DNA from: Cyanobacteria bacterium UBA2566
GTDB lineage: Bacteria > Cyanobacteriota > Cyanobacteriia > Cyanobacteriales > Desertifilaceae
Direction of reading: 5' to 3'
DNA: 24,482 nucleotides
Assembly (NCBI GenBank): GCA_002340255.1
Contig: DDLS01000100.1
Location: 1-24,482, forward strand
Shown here piece after piece: positions 6,332-14,740 of the stretch (within the stretch, counting starts at the first letter, position 1; the number at the start of each line of letters is the position of its first letter). The translations under genes and the position numbers were made by a program. The notes under the pieces are model-generated. The model was given only the letters and a program-made list of their open reading frames with translations. It made no database searches and was not told the origin of the DNA.

Positions 6332-9058
6332 ATGAGAGACGATCTGACGGATAGAACCCATAGCAGGGATACTCAAGGGGCTGAGATCTCGAGCGGCGAT
6401 CGCCTGGCTCTCATTACCCACACTTCTAGTCAAGGAGAAATCATACAAAACCAATTAGTTGAACTTGGGTATGACATTCAACTCTTCCCGAATTGGGAAG
6501 ATCGTATGCCCCCAGACTTTCTACCGAATTTAGTCTTAATTCAATCCCATTCTGCCCATTATTGGCAACAGGTTTATCAAAGCCTCAAATCCGATCCCAA
6601 AACTCATGGCATCCCCTTGCTGGTGTTAACCAATGATTCAGTCGATTTAGCAACAGTCAAAAGATTAGTGCTTCAGGGAGTAAGATTTATATCTTCGAGC
6701 CAACCCATTGATCTCGTCAGTGCGATTGAAGGACAACTGCATCAGAGTCAGCTCCAAGATCGATTAAGAGAAAAATCCGCCTATCTCCTACCCTGTCCAG
6801 AATGTTATCTATGGCAACAACCCATTTCCCCATCTACCTCTTCAGAGTATTTGCTCTCAGGAAATGCATCCTTATTAGAAGTACAGCGAATTGCCCACTT
6901 TGGCAGTTGGGAATGGGAGCGTCAGGAAGAGATTCGCCTCACTCAGGAAATTCGAGGATCGCAGGAAACCTATCGTATTTTAGGGATTGATCCCCAACAG
7001 TTGACCTATGCACAAGTGTTGAAAAAGCTCCCTCCCCAGGATCGTCGGGAGTTTCACCAGCGTATCCAAGAGGCGATCGCCACAGGAAAAGCCCAAGAAT
7101 GGGAACTGGCGCTCTATAGTGGTGACGGACAACTGCGCTATTGTGAGCTGCGAGTGCAACCGATTTTAGGGATTGATAGTAAGGTGAGGGGATTATTTGG
7201 CATTCTCCTCGATATTAGCGATCGCAGGCTTTTAGAACAAAAAATCCAGACTTCAGAAATGGAAATGCGCTCTGTATTTGGAGCGATGGGAGATATTGTT
7301 TTAGTCCTGGATCGAGCGGGGGAAACCATTAAAATGAGTCCCACTGCTCCGGCATTGGGAGAGGGAGTCGAACTGATTTCGGAAACCATTAATCAGATTA
7401 TTTATGGAGAGCAGCGAGAAACACTCTGTCAGCAGTTACAACAAGTGGTAACCGATCGAATTACCCTGACTTTAGATTATGCTCTCGATCTTGAAGACTC
7501 CAAGGTTTGGTTTTCGGCAACCTTATCTCCTATGTTAGAGGATCAAGTCATTTTGATTGCCCGTGATATTACTGAACGAAAGAATGTAGAATTAGAACGA
7601 GATCTGGCTCTAGAACAGGCGGAATCTGCCAGCCATGCCAAAAGTCGATTTTTAGCCAATATGAGTCATGAATTAAGAACTCCCCTGAATGCCATTTTAG
7701 GATTTACTCAGGTTCTCCTGCGAGATGCTTGTTTCTCTGACGAACACGAAAATTATCTCAACATCATTTATCACAGTGGAGAACATTTATTAGGGCTAAT
7801 TAATAATATTTTAGATTTATCGAAGGTTGAAGCGGGTTATATCGATATCAATCCTACCTCGATTAATATACAAGTTTTCCTCGAGAGTCTCTATCAGATG
7901 TTAAATCTGAAAGCAGCAGAAAAACAGCTCCATTTTGAAGTGCAAAAGATAACTCGATTGCCCGAATGCTTGGAAACGGATGAAGGGAAGTTACGGCAAA
8001 TCTTGATTAATTTGCTCGGTAATGCGATTAAATTTACCAGTCGTGGACAAGTGATTTTACGGGTGGGTTATATTGAACAGAGGGAAGAACAGCATTTATT
8101 AGCTTTTGAAGTAGAAGATACTGGCCCAGGAATTGCCCCAGAAGAAATTGAGTTACTGTTTCAACCCTTTCAGCAGACTTCAACAGGGCTAGCATCCCAA
8201 CAGGGAACCGGTTTAGGCCTATCGATTAGCCATAAGTTTGTGGAGTTATTGGGGGGTAAGTTAACCGTATCGAGTGTCGTCGATCGAGGTAGTATTTTTA
8301 AGTTTCAGATTCCGGTAGAACTAGAGTGTTTACTCGAGAGGCAAGCACATCAAGAGCATCGACGGGTAAAAGGTTTAGCACCGGATCAACCGTCTTATCG
8401 CATTTTAGTGATTGATGACTACTCAGAGGATCGTCAAGGGTTGGTTACGTTGCTGGAGATGGTGGGATTTGTGGTTGAGGGGGCAGCCAATGGCAAAGAG
8501 GCGATCGCCCAATGGCACCGTTTTGATCCGGATCTGATTTTGATGGATTTGCGAATGTCCTACCAGAACAGATATCCAACCATGGAACAAATTCGTGCTA
8601 TCACTCAGGAGAAGTCTATACCGATTATCGCGATCGCAGCCATGGTCTTTGAGGATGAAGACCAGTTAAACGCTCAAATCCGTTACGATCGCGTACTCTA
8701 TAAACCCCTTGAAGAATCTATTCTCTTGGCGACTATTGCTGAATTTTTATCCCTAGAATATACCTATGAAGATCCATTAAGAATCAGTATTTTCTCAGAG
8801 CCAATCCATGCGGAAACGGTTGATGTTAGCATATTTTTGACGATGCCAGAGCTATGGCTCGAAGACATATACCATGCCACCATTACCCTGGACGATCAAA
8901 GGATTCTAGAGCTAATTGAAGATTTGCCAGGCGATCGAGCTGAACTGATACAATTCATTGAGCAGAAATTGAATGGGTTTGATTTTGAGAGTTTGTTAGA
9001 CCTAATCACTCCGTTACTTCCTGAGTCTCTTCTTCAGCATCAGGCATTAGAAGAGTGA
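6332..9058 (+). CDS. Hybrid histidine kinase: pseudo-REC, PAS, PAS, HisKA, HATPase, REC
   Basis: The 908-aa protein has no membrane helix, so it is likely a cytoplasmic sensor. Residues 22-138 have a receiver-like pattern but lack the acidic pair (ITHTS), the phospho-Asp (Q71) and the Lys. A PAS domain lies at about 183-303 and a second, shorter PAS at about 308-418. HisKA has H446 in the SHELRTPLN motif. HATPase_c spans about 545-662, with N-box LLGNAIKF, G1 DTGPG and G2 GTGLGLS. A C-terminal receiver (about 688-806) keeps D695, D696, D739 and K791 but has RMSYQNR where MPxMDG is usual. A helical tail (about 815-908) follows, related to the tails of the two other hybrid kinases here. The start ATG has an AAGGA about 11 bases upstream. 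The last 53 bases overlap the 3' end of the convergent 9006-10151 gene. The signal is unknown. Confidence 0.9.
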   Translation: MRDDLTDRTHSRDTQGAEISSGDRLALITHTSSQGEIIQNQLVELGYDIQLFPNWEDRMPPDFLPNLVLIQSHSAHYWQQVYQSLKSDPKTHGIPLLVLTNDSVDLATVKRLVLQGVRFISSSQPIDLVSAIEGQLHQSQLQDRLREKSAYLLPCPECYLWQQPISPSTSSEYLLSGNASLLEVQRIAHFGSWEWERQEEIRLTQEIRGSQETYRILGIDPQQLTYAQVLKKLPPQDRREFHQRIQEAIATGKAQEWELALYSGDGQLRYCELRVQPILGIDSKVRGLFGILLDISDRRLLEQKIQTSEMEMRSVFGAMGDIVLVLDRAGETIKMSPTAPALGEGVELISETINQIIYGEQRETLCQQLQQVVTDRITLTLDYALDLEDSKVWFSATLSPMLEDQVILIARDITERKNVELERDLALEQAESASHAKSRFLANMSHELRTPLNAILGFTQVLLRDACFSDEHENYLNIIYHSGEHLLGLINNILDLSKVEAGYIDINPTSINIQVFLESLYQMLNLKAAEKQLHFEVQKITRLPECLETDEGKLRQILINLLGNAIKFTSRGQVILRVGYIEQREEQHLLAFEVEDTGPGIAPEEIELLFQPFQQTSTGLASQQGTGLGLSISHKFVELLGGKLTVSSVVDRGSIFKFQIPVELECLLERQAHQEHRRVKGLAPDQPSYRILVIDDYSEDRQGLVTLLEMVGFVVEGAANGKEAIAQWHRFDPDLILMDLRMSYQNRYPTMEQIRAITQEKSIPIIAIAAMVFEDEDQLNAQIRYDRVLYKPLEESILLATIAEFLSLEYTYEDPLRISIFSEPIHAETVDVSIFLTMPELWLEDIYHATITLDDQRILELIEDLPGDRAELIQFIEQKLNGFDFESLLDLITPLLPESLLQHQALEE

Positions 9059-10151
9059 AATAAAAAGATGTTCCCACATCGACTTCCGATTTAAACCAAA
9101 TTTTACCGCCGTGATTCTCAGCAATTTTGCGGCACGTAGCTAGCCCGATGCCATGGCCACTATATTTTTTGGAGTCATGAAAGCGCTTAAAGACTTGAAA
9201 AACTTCTCCAGTCTTGTCTAGGGGGATACCAATACCATTATCTTTGATACTAATTAAGCATTTATTTTTCCGAATGACTACTTTGATTTGAATTTGTGGT
9301 TGTCGATCTGGAGCTGTAAATTTAATCGCATTGTTAATTAAATTTTGAAACAGTTGAACAAGCTGAAGTTCATTCCCTTGCACTGTGGGCAATGAGGAGC
9401 AAATAAGATTCACATTTCGTTCAGCGATCGCACTGGCTAAGTTTTCTTTCACTTGCCCAATAATCTCATTACAATCAACCGGTTCTAAAGCGATCTGCTC
9501 TTGTCCCATTTTGGCATAGATCAATAAATCCTGGATTAACCGTTTCATGCGATCGCCCGCACTAATAATACTTTGTAAATGAGTATATTCTTCGGGTTCT
9601 AATTTATCTTTTAACGTAAACTCCAGAATGCGAGCAAATCCTAATATACTTTGCATCGGTTGCTGTAAATCATGGGAGACTACTGAAGTGAATTTTTCTA
9701 GTTCGTGATTAGCTTGAGTCAATTTCTCATTATTTTCAATCAGTTGCTGTTGCAGAGAACGAATATGTAAGTGGTTTTTTACTCTAGCCAAAACTTCAGC
9801 GTTTTTAAATGGTTTCGTAATATAGTCTGCTCCTCCTAACTGGAATGCCTTCACCTTATCCCACGTATCATCTGAAGCACTAATAAAAATAATGGGTATA
9901 TCATAGGTTTTAGGATCGCTTTTTAAGGCTTCACACACTTGATACCCATCCATTTCTGGCATTCTAATATCTAATAAAATCAAGTCAGGCAAACAACTAT
10001 AAATGGAATCAATCGCTGCTTTTCCACTCAATGCTTTGCGAACTTCATAGCCCATACCACTTAAAATATCTGATAATAAGCGCACATTAACGACGTTATC
10101 ATCAACAACTAAAATTTCTGCATAATCGATCAATTGAGAGTTCATATTCAT
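9006..10151 (-). CDS. Response regulator-histidine kinase fusion: REC, HisKA, HATPase
   Basis: The 381-aa soluble protein starts with a canonical receiver (about 11-128; DD17-18, D61, K113). A short coiled-coil follows (about 130-152), then a phytochrome-type HisKA with H160 (VVSHDLQQPMQ) and an HATPase_c domain (about 255-368; LINNAIKF, DNGIGIP 304-310, GHGIGLA 332-338). The kinase is therefore probably controlled by phosphorylation of its own receiver, a layout common in cyanobacteria. It starts only 5 bases after the stop of the 972-aa kinase gene, so the two are almost certainly cotranscribed and the upstream protein is a candidate phosphodonor. An alternative ATG two codons in is equally possible. 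The 3' end shares 53 coding bases with the convergent 6332-9058 gene. Confidence 0.9.
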   Translation of the reverse strand: MNMNSQLIDYAEILVVDDNVVNVRLLSDILSGMGYEVRKALSGKAAIDSIYSCLPDLILLDIRMPEMDGYQVCEALKSDPKTYDIPIIFISASDDTWDKVKAFQLGGADYITKPFKNAEVLARVKNHLHIRSLQQQLIENNEKLTQANHELEKFTSVVSHDLQQPMQSILGFARILEFTLKDKLEPEEYTHLQSIISAGDRMKRLIQDLLIYAKMGQEQIALEPVDCNEIIGQVKENLASAIAERNVNLICSSLPTVQGNELQLVQLFQNLINNAIKFTAPDRQPQIQIKVVIRKNKCLISIKDNGIGIPLDKTGEVFQVFKRFHDSKKYSGHGIGLATCRKIAENHGGKIWFKSEVDVGTSFYFTLLMPDAEEETQEVTE

Positions 10152-10156
10152 AGTAT

Positions 10157-13075
10157 TTATTGGGAATGGGCAACATTTTTCACCAGATCTAGGATTCGAT
10201 TAAATTGAAAGTTATTCGACCAATTTTCTAATCTATCAGCTAAATTTTGGTTTTCAGAAGGAATGAATTGAATTAAATCAAGAATTTCTGAATCCGATCC
10301 CTTACGAGCCGCTTGGAATAACCGATCGATCCAATCTGGAGACATTTCTGTTAACCGTTCTTTTAAGTGTTCTGAATCCTTCTCAATCGTTGGATCGGGG
10401 TTAGACTTTATCAAATCTACACTAGAAAATTCCGTCAATTCTGGAGTGAGATAGGTAGAGTCCAATGAGTTAGCATATTGATAATGAACTCCTAAATGTT
10501 GGGCAATTTTTTGCCACACGACTTCTTCTTGAAAGGGTTGCTTCATGTAGTCATCCCACCCATCTGCTCTAAGATCTCCGAGTTGATCTGAGGCAAATTC
10601 AGGGATCAAAGCAATCAGCACGGTTTCTTTGCCTTTGGGTGTGGCTTGAATGGTCTCAGTGACGGTATGACTAGAGATTGCCGAGAGTTGGATATCCATC
10701 AAAATTAAATCGGGTAACCAGTTTTTACATAGAATTATGGCTTCTTCAGTTTGAGAGACTTCGCGGACTTGAAATCCAACGGATTGTAGTAGATTCACTA
10801 AGTATTGTCGGCTGGCCCAGCGATCTTCAATTACTAATATACGATAGTTCGGTTGATTCGGGGCGAGTCCAATGACTGGGGAAGAGCTACTCTCCTGATT
10901 AGAATGAATACTTTTGTCCAAAATAAAAGGAATTTGAAAGCTAAATCGAGACCCCTGGTTCACTTGACTTTTGACTTTAATTTGTCCTCCCATTAAATTG
11001 ACTAATCTTTGACTCACGGCTAGACCTAACCCGGTTCCCTCTTGAGATGGAGGATTAGAAAATGGATTAAATAGGGTGGATAAGAATTCTGAAGACATGC
11101 CAATCCCTGTATCTTCTACCTCGAAGCATAAATAGGAAGGGCAAGAAATCCGGAGGGTAATAATTCCTGAAGGAGTGAATTTAATACTATTATCGAGTAA
11201 ATTAATGAGGACTTGTCGAAGTTTGTGTTCATCGGTTTGGATGGTTTTGGGGGTATTCTCTTCCTGAATTAATTGAAAAGTCAGTCCTTTGGTTGTGGCT
11301 CGAGTTCGGATGAGACGACTGAGGGAGTCAAGAAATTGGTAGAAATCGAAGGGTTGGGGATAGAGTTTGATGCGCCCAGATTCAAGTTTGGACATATCTA
11401 AAACATCGTTAATTAAGTGCAATAGATGTTCGCCACTTTGGTGAATAATGCTTAAGTAGTCTTGGACTCCATGGCTGAGGTTTGTATCTTGTTGAAGAAT
11501 TTGGGTAAAGCCTAAAATACCGTTGAGGGGAGTTCGCAGTTCATGGGTCATTTTGGCTAAGAATTCACTTTTTGCTTGGTTGGCTCCTTCGGCGATATCT
11601 TTGGCCTGGGCGAGTTCTTGGGATTGTCTTTGGGCAGTTTCGAGGACTTTGGCTTGTTGCAAAGTGATGCCAAGTTGTTCGCCAATTTCGACTACAAAAT
11701 GAATTTCACTGTCTGTCCAGAAGCGAGGACTGGAGTTTTGATAACAGGCGAGGAGTCCCCAAAATTCGGTTTCGGTGAAGAGGGGAACGGTTAGATAGGC
11801 TGTTGCTTGGAATTGGCGCAGGAGATCGAGATAGCAGTCGTTGAATCCCGCTTGTTCGATGTCGGGAACGCAGAAATAGGTTGTTGGGTATTTATAGCGT
11901 CCGCTGCGGTTGTTTTGGAAGTAGGTATCGGTGATGATCTGAGGGTCTGGGGTGTAGAGATTGACGAAACAGCGATCGCTCTCTAGAGAGACAAAGGGGT
12001 TAGCCATTACGGATATCCAACCTTTACCAACAGATTCGGCCACAAATTGGCCACTCCAGTCCAGATTAAAGCGAAATATACCCACGCGATCGCACTGTAA
12101 GGTTTGGCGGATATCCTCGGTGATGGTGTAGAACACTTGCTCCATATCTAGGGTACTGCGCATCCGTTCAAGGATTTGACGGGTGGCTCTTTCTAGTTTG
12201 ATTTTCTCCTTTAACTCCGTTAATACTTGGTTGTGTTCGATTTCTATTTTTTTGCGTTCAGTAATATCATTAAATAGACACAGAATATAAAACTTAGCTT
12301 GTAAATTAAGTAATTCAGCTGAGAGGAGGACGGTGCGGACTTCTGAGTTTTTGGTTAAAACTTGCAGTTCGTAGTTTTGGAGGCGCTGGGATCGCTTGAG
12401 TTCTTCTAAGAGCCGATCTCGTTGGTTAGAATTAGCACATAAATTCATCTCCATCGGAGTTTTACCGATGGTTTCTGCTTTAGAATATCCCGTAATATCT
12501 AGAAAGGCTTGATTGAGATCGATGAATTCTCCATCAGGATATGCGGCGATCGCCATGGGATAAGGACTGAGTAAAAAAGCTTTAGAAAATTTTTCTTCTG
12601 ACTCCTGTAGTGCCTTTTGAGTTTTTTCCTGCTGTTCGATTTCGTATTGTAATTGGCGATTTTGATCGAGGAGTTGTTTTTCTAACGTCTGAATTCTTAA
12701 TTGGTGCTTGATTCTCACCAAGACTTCTTCAATCTGAAAGGGTTTGGTAATATAGTCACATCCTCCGACTTCAAAGGCTCGGATTAAGTCAATGGGATCG
12801 TCCAAAGCACTAATGAAAATCACTGGAATATGAGACATTCTTGGGTTTTCTTTTAACCGTTGACAGACTTGGTAGCCATTGAGATCGGGCATTCTAATAT
12901 CGAGTAAGATTAGATCGGGAGGAGCGGCTTGAATGCTAATCAGAGCCATCTTACTATTTTTGACACCACGAGCTTTATAGCCTGCTTGTTTGAGGGCACT
13001 GCACAAAACATGCAGATTATTCATGGAATCATCAATAATTAAAATTTGAGGTCGAGGAGGCTTTAATGCTACCAT
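10157..13075 (-). CDS. Hybrid histidine kinase: REC, PAS, phytochrome-like GAF, HisKA, HATPase, REC
   Basis: The 972-aa soluble protein begins with an intact receiver (about 8-128; DD15-16, D59, K111). A coiled coil, a PAS domain (about 158-275) and a GAF domain of the phytochrome/cyanobacteriochrome type (about 300-475) follow. The GAF contains VPDIEQAGFNDCY and FWGLLACYQ; C414 sits where bilin attaches in photoreceptors but is followed by Tyr instead of the usual His. HisKA has H511 (THELRTPLNG). HATPase_c spans about 608-716 (N-box LLDNSIKF, DTGIGM, GTGLGLA). The C-terminal receiver (about 744-860) keeps D751, D794 and K845, but the loop after D794 is eroded (MDIQLSAISSH). A helical tail (875-972) closes the protein. 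It is transcribed just ahead of the REC-kinase gene (5-base gap). Light or redox sensing through the GAF is inference. Confidence 0.9.
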   Translation of the reverse strand: MVALKPPRPQILIIDDSMNNLHVLCSALKQAGYKARGVKNSKMALISIQAAPPDLILLDIRMPDLNGYQVCQRLKENPRMSHIPVIFISALDDPIDLIRAFEVGGCDYITKPFQIEEVLVRIKHQLRIQTLEKQLLDQNRQLQYEIEQQEKTQKALQESEEKFSKAFLLSPYPMAIAAYPDGEFIDLNQAFLDITGYSKAETIGKTPMEMNLCANSNQRDRLLEELKRSQRLQNYELQVLTKNSEVRTVLLSAELLNLQAKFYILCLFNDITERKKIEIEHNQVLTELKEKIKLERATRQILERMRSTLDMEQVFYTITEDIRQTLQCDRVGIFRFNLDWSGQFVAESVGKGWISVMANPFVSLESDRCFVNLYTPDPQIITDTYFQNNRSGRYKYPTTYFCVPDIEQAGFNDCYLDLLRQFQATAYLTVPLFTETEFWGLLACYQNSSPRFWTDSEIHFVVEIGEQLGITLQQAKVLETAQRQSQELAQAKDIAEGANQAKSEFLAKMTHELRTPLNGILGFTQILQQDTNLSHGVQDYLSIIHQSGEHLLHLINDVLDMSKLESGRIKLYPQPFDFYQFLDSLSRLIRTRATTKGLTFQLIQEENTPKTIQTDEHKLRQVLINLLDNSIKFTPSGIITLRISCPSYLCFEVEDTGIGMSSEFLSTLFNPFSNPPSQEGTGLGLAVSQRLVNLMGGQIKVKSQVNQGSRFSFQIPFILDKSIHSNQESSSSPVIGLAPNQPNYRILVIEDRWASRQYLVNLLQSVGFQVREVSQTEEAIILCKNWLPDLILMDIQLSAISSHTVTETIQATPKGKETVLIALIPEFASDQLGDLRADGWDDYMKQPFQEEVVWQKIAQHLGVHYQYANSLDSTYLTPELTEFSSVDLIKSNPDPTIEKDSEHLKERLTEMSPDWIDRLFQAARKGSDSEILDLIQFIPSENQNLADRLENWSNNFQFNRILDLVKNVAHSQ

Positions 13076-13189
13076 CTTTATTGTTTTTTATATCTAATAA
13101 GGCAAGAGGCAAAAAGTAAGAGGCAATAGAAGATGTTCTAAATATCCTTAGATATTCCTTAAGAAAATATAGCAGAAAACTCAAAAACT
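13076..13189. other. Spacer with short direct repeats
   Basis: This 114-base gap separates the STK/GUN4 gene from the 972-aa kinase gene, both on the minus strand. AAGAGGCAA occurs at 13104-13112 and 13118-13126. A promoter for the kinase pair is expected here but I cannot place its boxes. Confidence 0.35.
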
Positions 13190-14713
13190 CTAAACTAATC
13201 CACAAATAATACACTTAGAAGCGATCGCCTCTACATGTTTTGACCAATCCGATCCTTTGAAGCGAGCGGGAGAGGGCAGGTGAGCAACAGGAGCATTGCT
13301 TTTATACTGAATATAGTCCTCCGTATTACCGCTGGGCCGCAAAGGCCACTTCAGGGCTTGGCAAAACGGGAAGTACTCTTCTCCTGCTTGTTGATAGACC
13401 TGAAACTGAAGCGTAAACCCAAAGCGTCCCTCACTGGCCTCAACCCACAGTCGATCGACAGTCTGGAAATCTTCACAATGAATATCTGTGATATTACGAG
13501 GATCTAAAAAAGAGCTAATCGGTTTACCCGATGCTTTATGAAGACAATTCCAGGTCTCTTGATCGGCTGCTTTCCAGCGCTTCATTTGCAGTAGATTTTG
13601 CAATTTTGTATAATCAACACCCACAGCAGACTTCAATTCTACGGGGAGTTCGGAGGAGCCAAACACCCAAGTTTTAACCATATGAAGGGGGTTAAATACT
13701 TTAGAGGTGACTTCTGTGGGTTGGTTACTGATAGCGGTGCGACTGGAAGAGGGACGGGAAGTGAGAGGTTTAGGTTTTTGAGATTTAGGTTTTTGGGATT
13801 TGGAAGCCGCTATAGATGTGAAGGAACCGGGGGAAACTGATAATACAGATAGTACTTCCGAGGCGGATTGAAAGCGTTGCTTTAAATTCCGGGCAACCAT
13901 GCGATCGAGGGTTTGGGCTAATGTTAAGTTCACCCGTTTTTCTGGAAGTAAATAATCTCGCCATACCCATTTTTCATTCGCAATATCATAGAGTTCTAAG
14001 GGAGGTAGTCCGGTCAATAAATGCAGACAAGTGGCTCCTAAGCTATATAAATCACTGGCTGGAAAAACTTTCCCTCGCAACTGTTCTAAGGGCATATATT
14101 CTGCACTGCCGACGATCGTTCCGGTTTGGTTTAAGGTGGTTTGCGAAACCCATTTCGATACACCAAAATCAATTAATACGGGTAAATTATCCTTTTTGCG
14201 GCGGATGATATTTTGGGGTTTAATATCCCGATGAATGACCTGATTATCATGAACAAACTGTAAAACGGGTAAAATATCTCGTAGGAGTTGTTCAATTTCT
14301 TCGGGTTCATAACCCCCTTTTTGTTGTAATTCCTGAGTCAGGGTTGGACCGTCTACAAATTCTTGCACTAAATAAAGCTGTTGATCTTGTTCAAAATTGG
14401 CGAGTAAATCAGGAATTTGATCGTGTTTTCCTAACTCATCTAAACGAACAGCTTCTTGACGAAATAACCGTTGAGCTTTATGAACGACCCGATCGCTAAA
14501 CCCCTTGAGATAGAGTTGTTTAACTACCCGGAGAGGTTGGGACGGAATATCTTCGTCAATTGCAATAAAGGTTTTACCAAATCCCCCTTGACCCAGTTGA
14601 CTAATCGGCCGATAGCGTTGTCGGAGATAGAGGGAAGTGCCACAACTGGAGCAAAATTTAGTGTTATCGGGATTTTGGGGGGATTTACACTCGGGGTTAA
14701 CACAATAACTCAT
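13190..14713 (-). CDS. Zinc-ribbon, Ser/Thr protein kinase, GUN4-domain fusion
   Basis: The 507-aa protein opens with a four-Cys zinc ribbon (CVNPEC, residues 4-9; CSSC, 21-24). A eukaryotic-type protein kinase domain (about 34-295) follows with glycine loop GQGGFGKT (41-48), K65, HRDIKPQN (161-168) and DFG (182-184), so it should be active. A basic Ser/Pro linker with two SQKPK repeats (306-315) leads to a C-terminal GUN4 domain (about 364-480). That domain is recognised from WKAADQETW, the DFQTVDRLW segment and GRFGFTLQ. GUN4 domains bind tetrapyrroles and stimulate Mg-chelatase; kinase-GUN4 fusions are known in cyanobacteria, mostly without assigned targets. A second CIIC motif lies at the extreme C-terminus (501-504). 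AGGA lies about 9 bases before the ATG. It follows the DUF4359 gene by 27 bases and is probably in one operon with it. Confidence 0.93.
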   Translation of the reverse strand: MSYCVNPECKSPQNPDNTKFCSSCGTSLYLRQRYRPISQLGQGGFGKTFIAIDEDIPSQPLRVVKQLYLKGFSDRVVHKAQRLFRQEAVRLDELGKHDQIPDLLANFEQDQQLYLVQEFVDGPTLTQELQQKGGYEPEEIEQLLRDILPVLQFVHDNQVIHRDIKPQNIIRRKKDNLPVLIDFGVSKWVSQTTLNQTGTIVGSAEYMPLEQLRGKVFPASDLYSLGATCLHLLTGLPPLELYDIANEKWVWRDYLLPEKRVNLTLAQTLDRMVARNLKQRFQSASEVLSVLSVSPGSFTSIAASKSQKPKSQKPKPLTSRPSSSRTAISNQPTEVTSKVFNPLHMVKTWVFGSSELPVELKSAVGVDYTKLQNLLQMKRWKAADQETWNCLHKASGKPISSFLDPRNITDIHCEDFQTVDRLWVEASEGRFGFTLQFQVYQQAGEEYFPFCQALKWPLRPSGNTEDYIQYKSNAPVAHLPSPARFKGSDWSKHVEAIASKCIICGLV

Positions 14714-14740
14714 GGGGATATCCTGACAACGAAAGTGACG

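Noticed and set aside
11964..11977. DRCF (residues 367-370) in the GAF domain as a DXCF second-cysteine motif
   Set aside because: It lies 45 residues before C414 instead of about 28. The correct register holds DTYF, which has no Cys.
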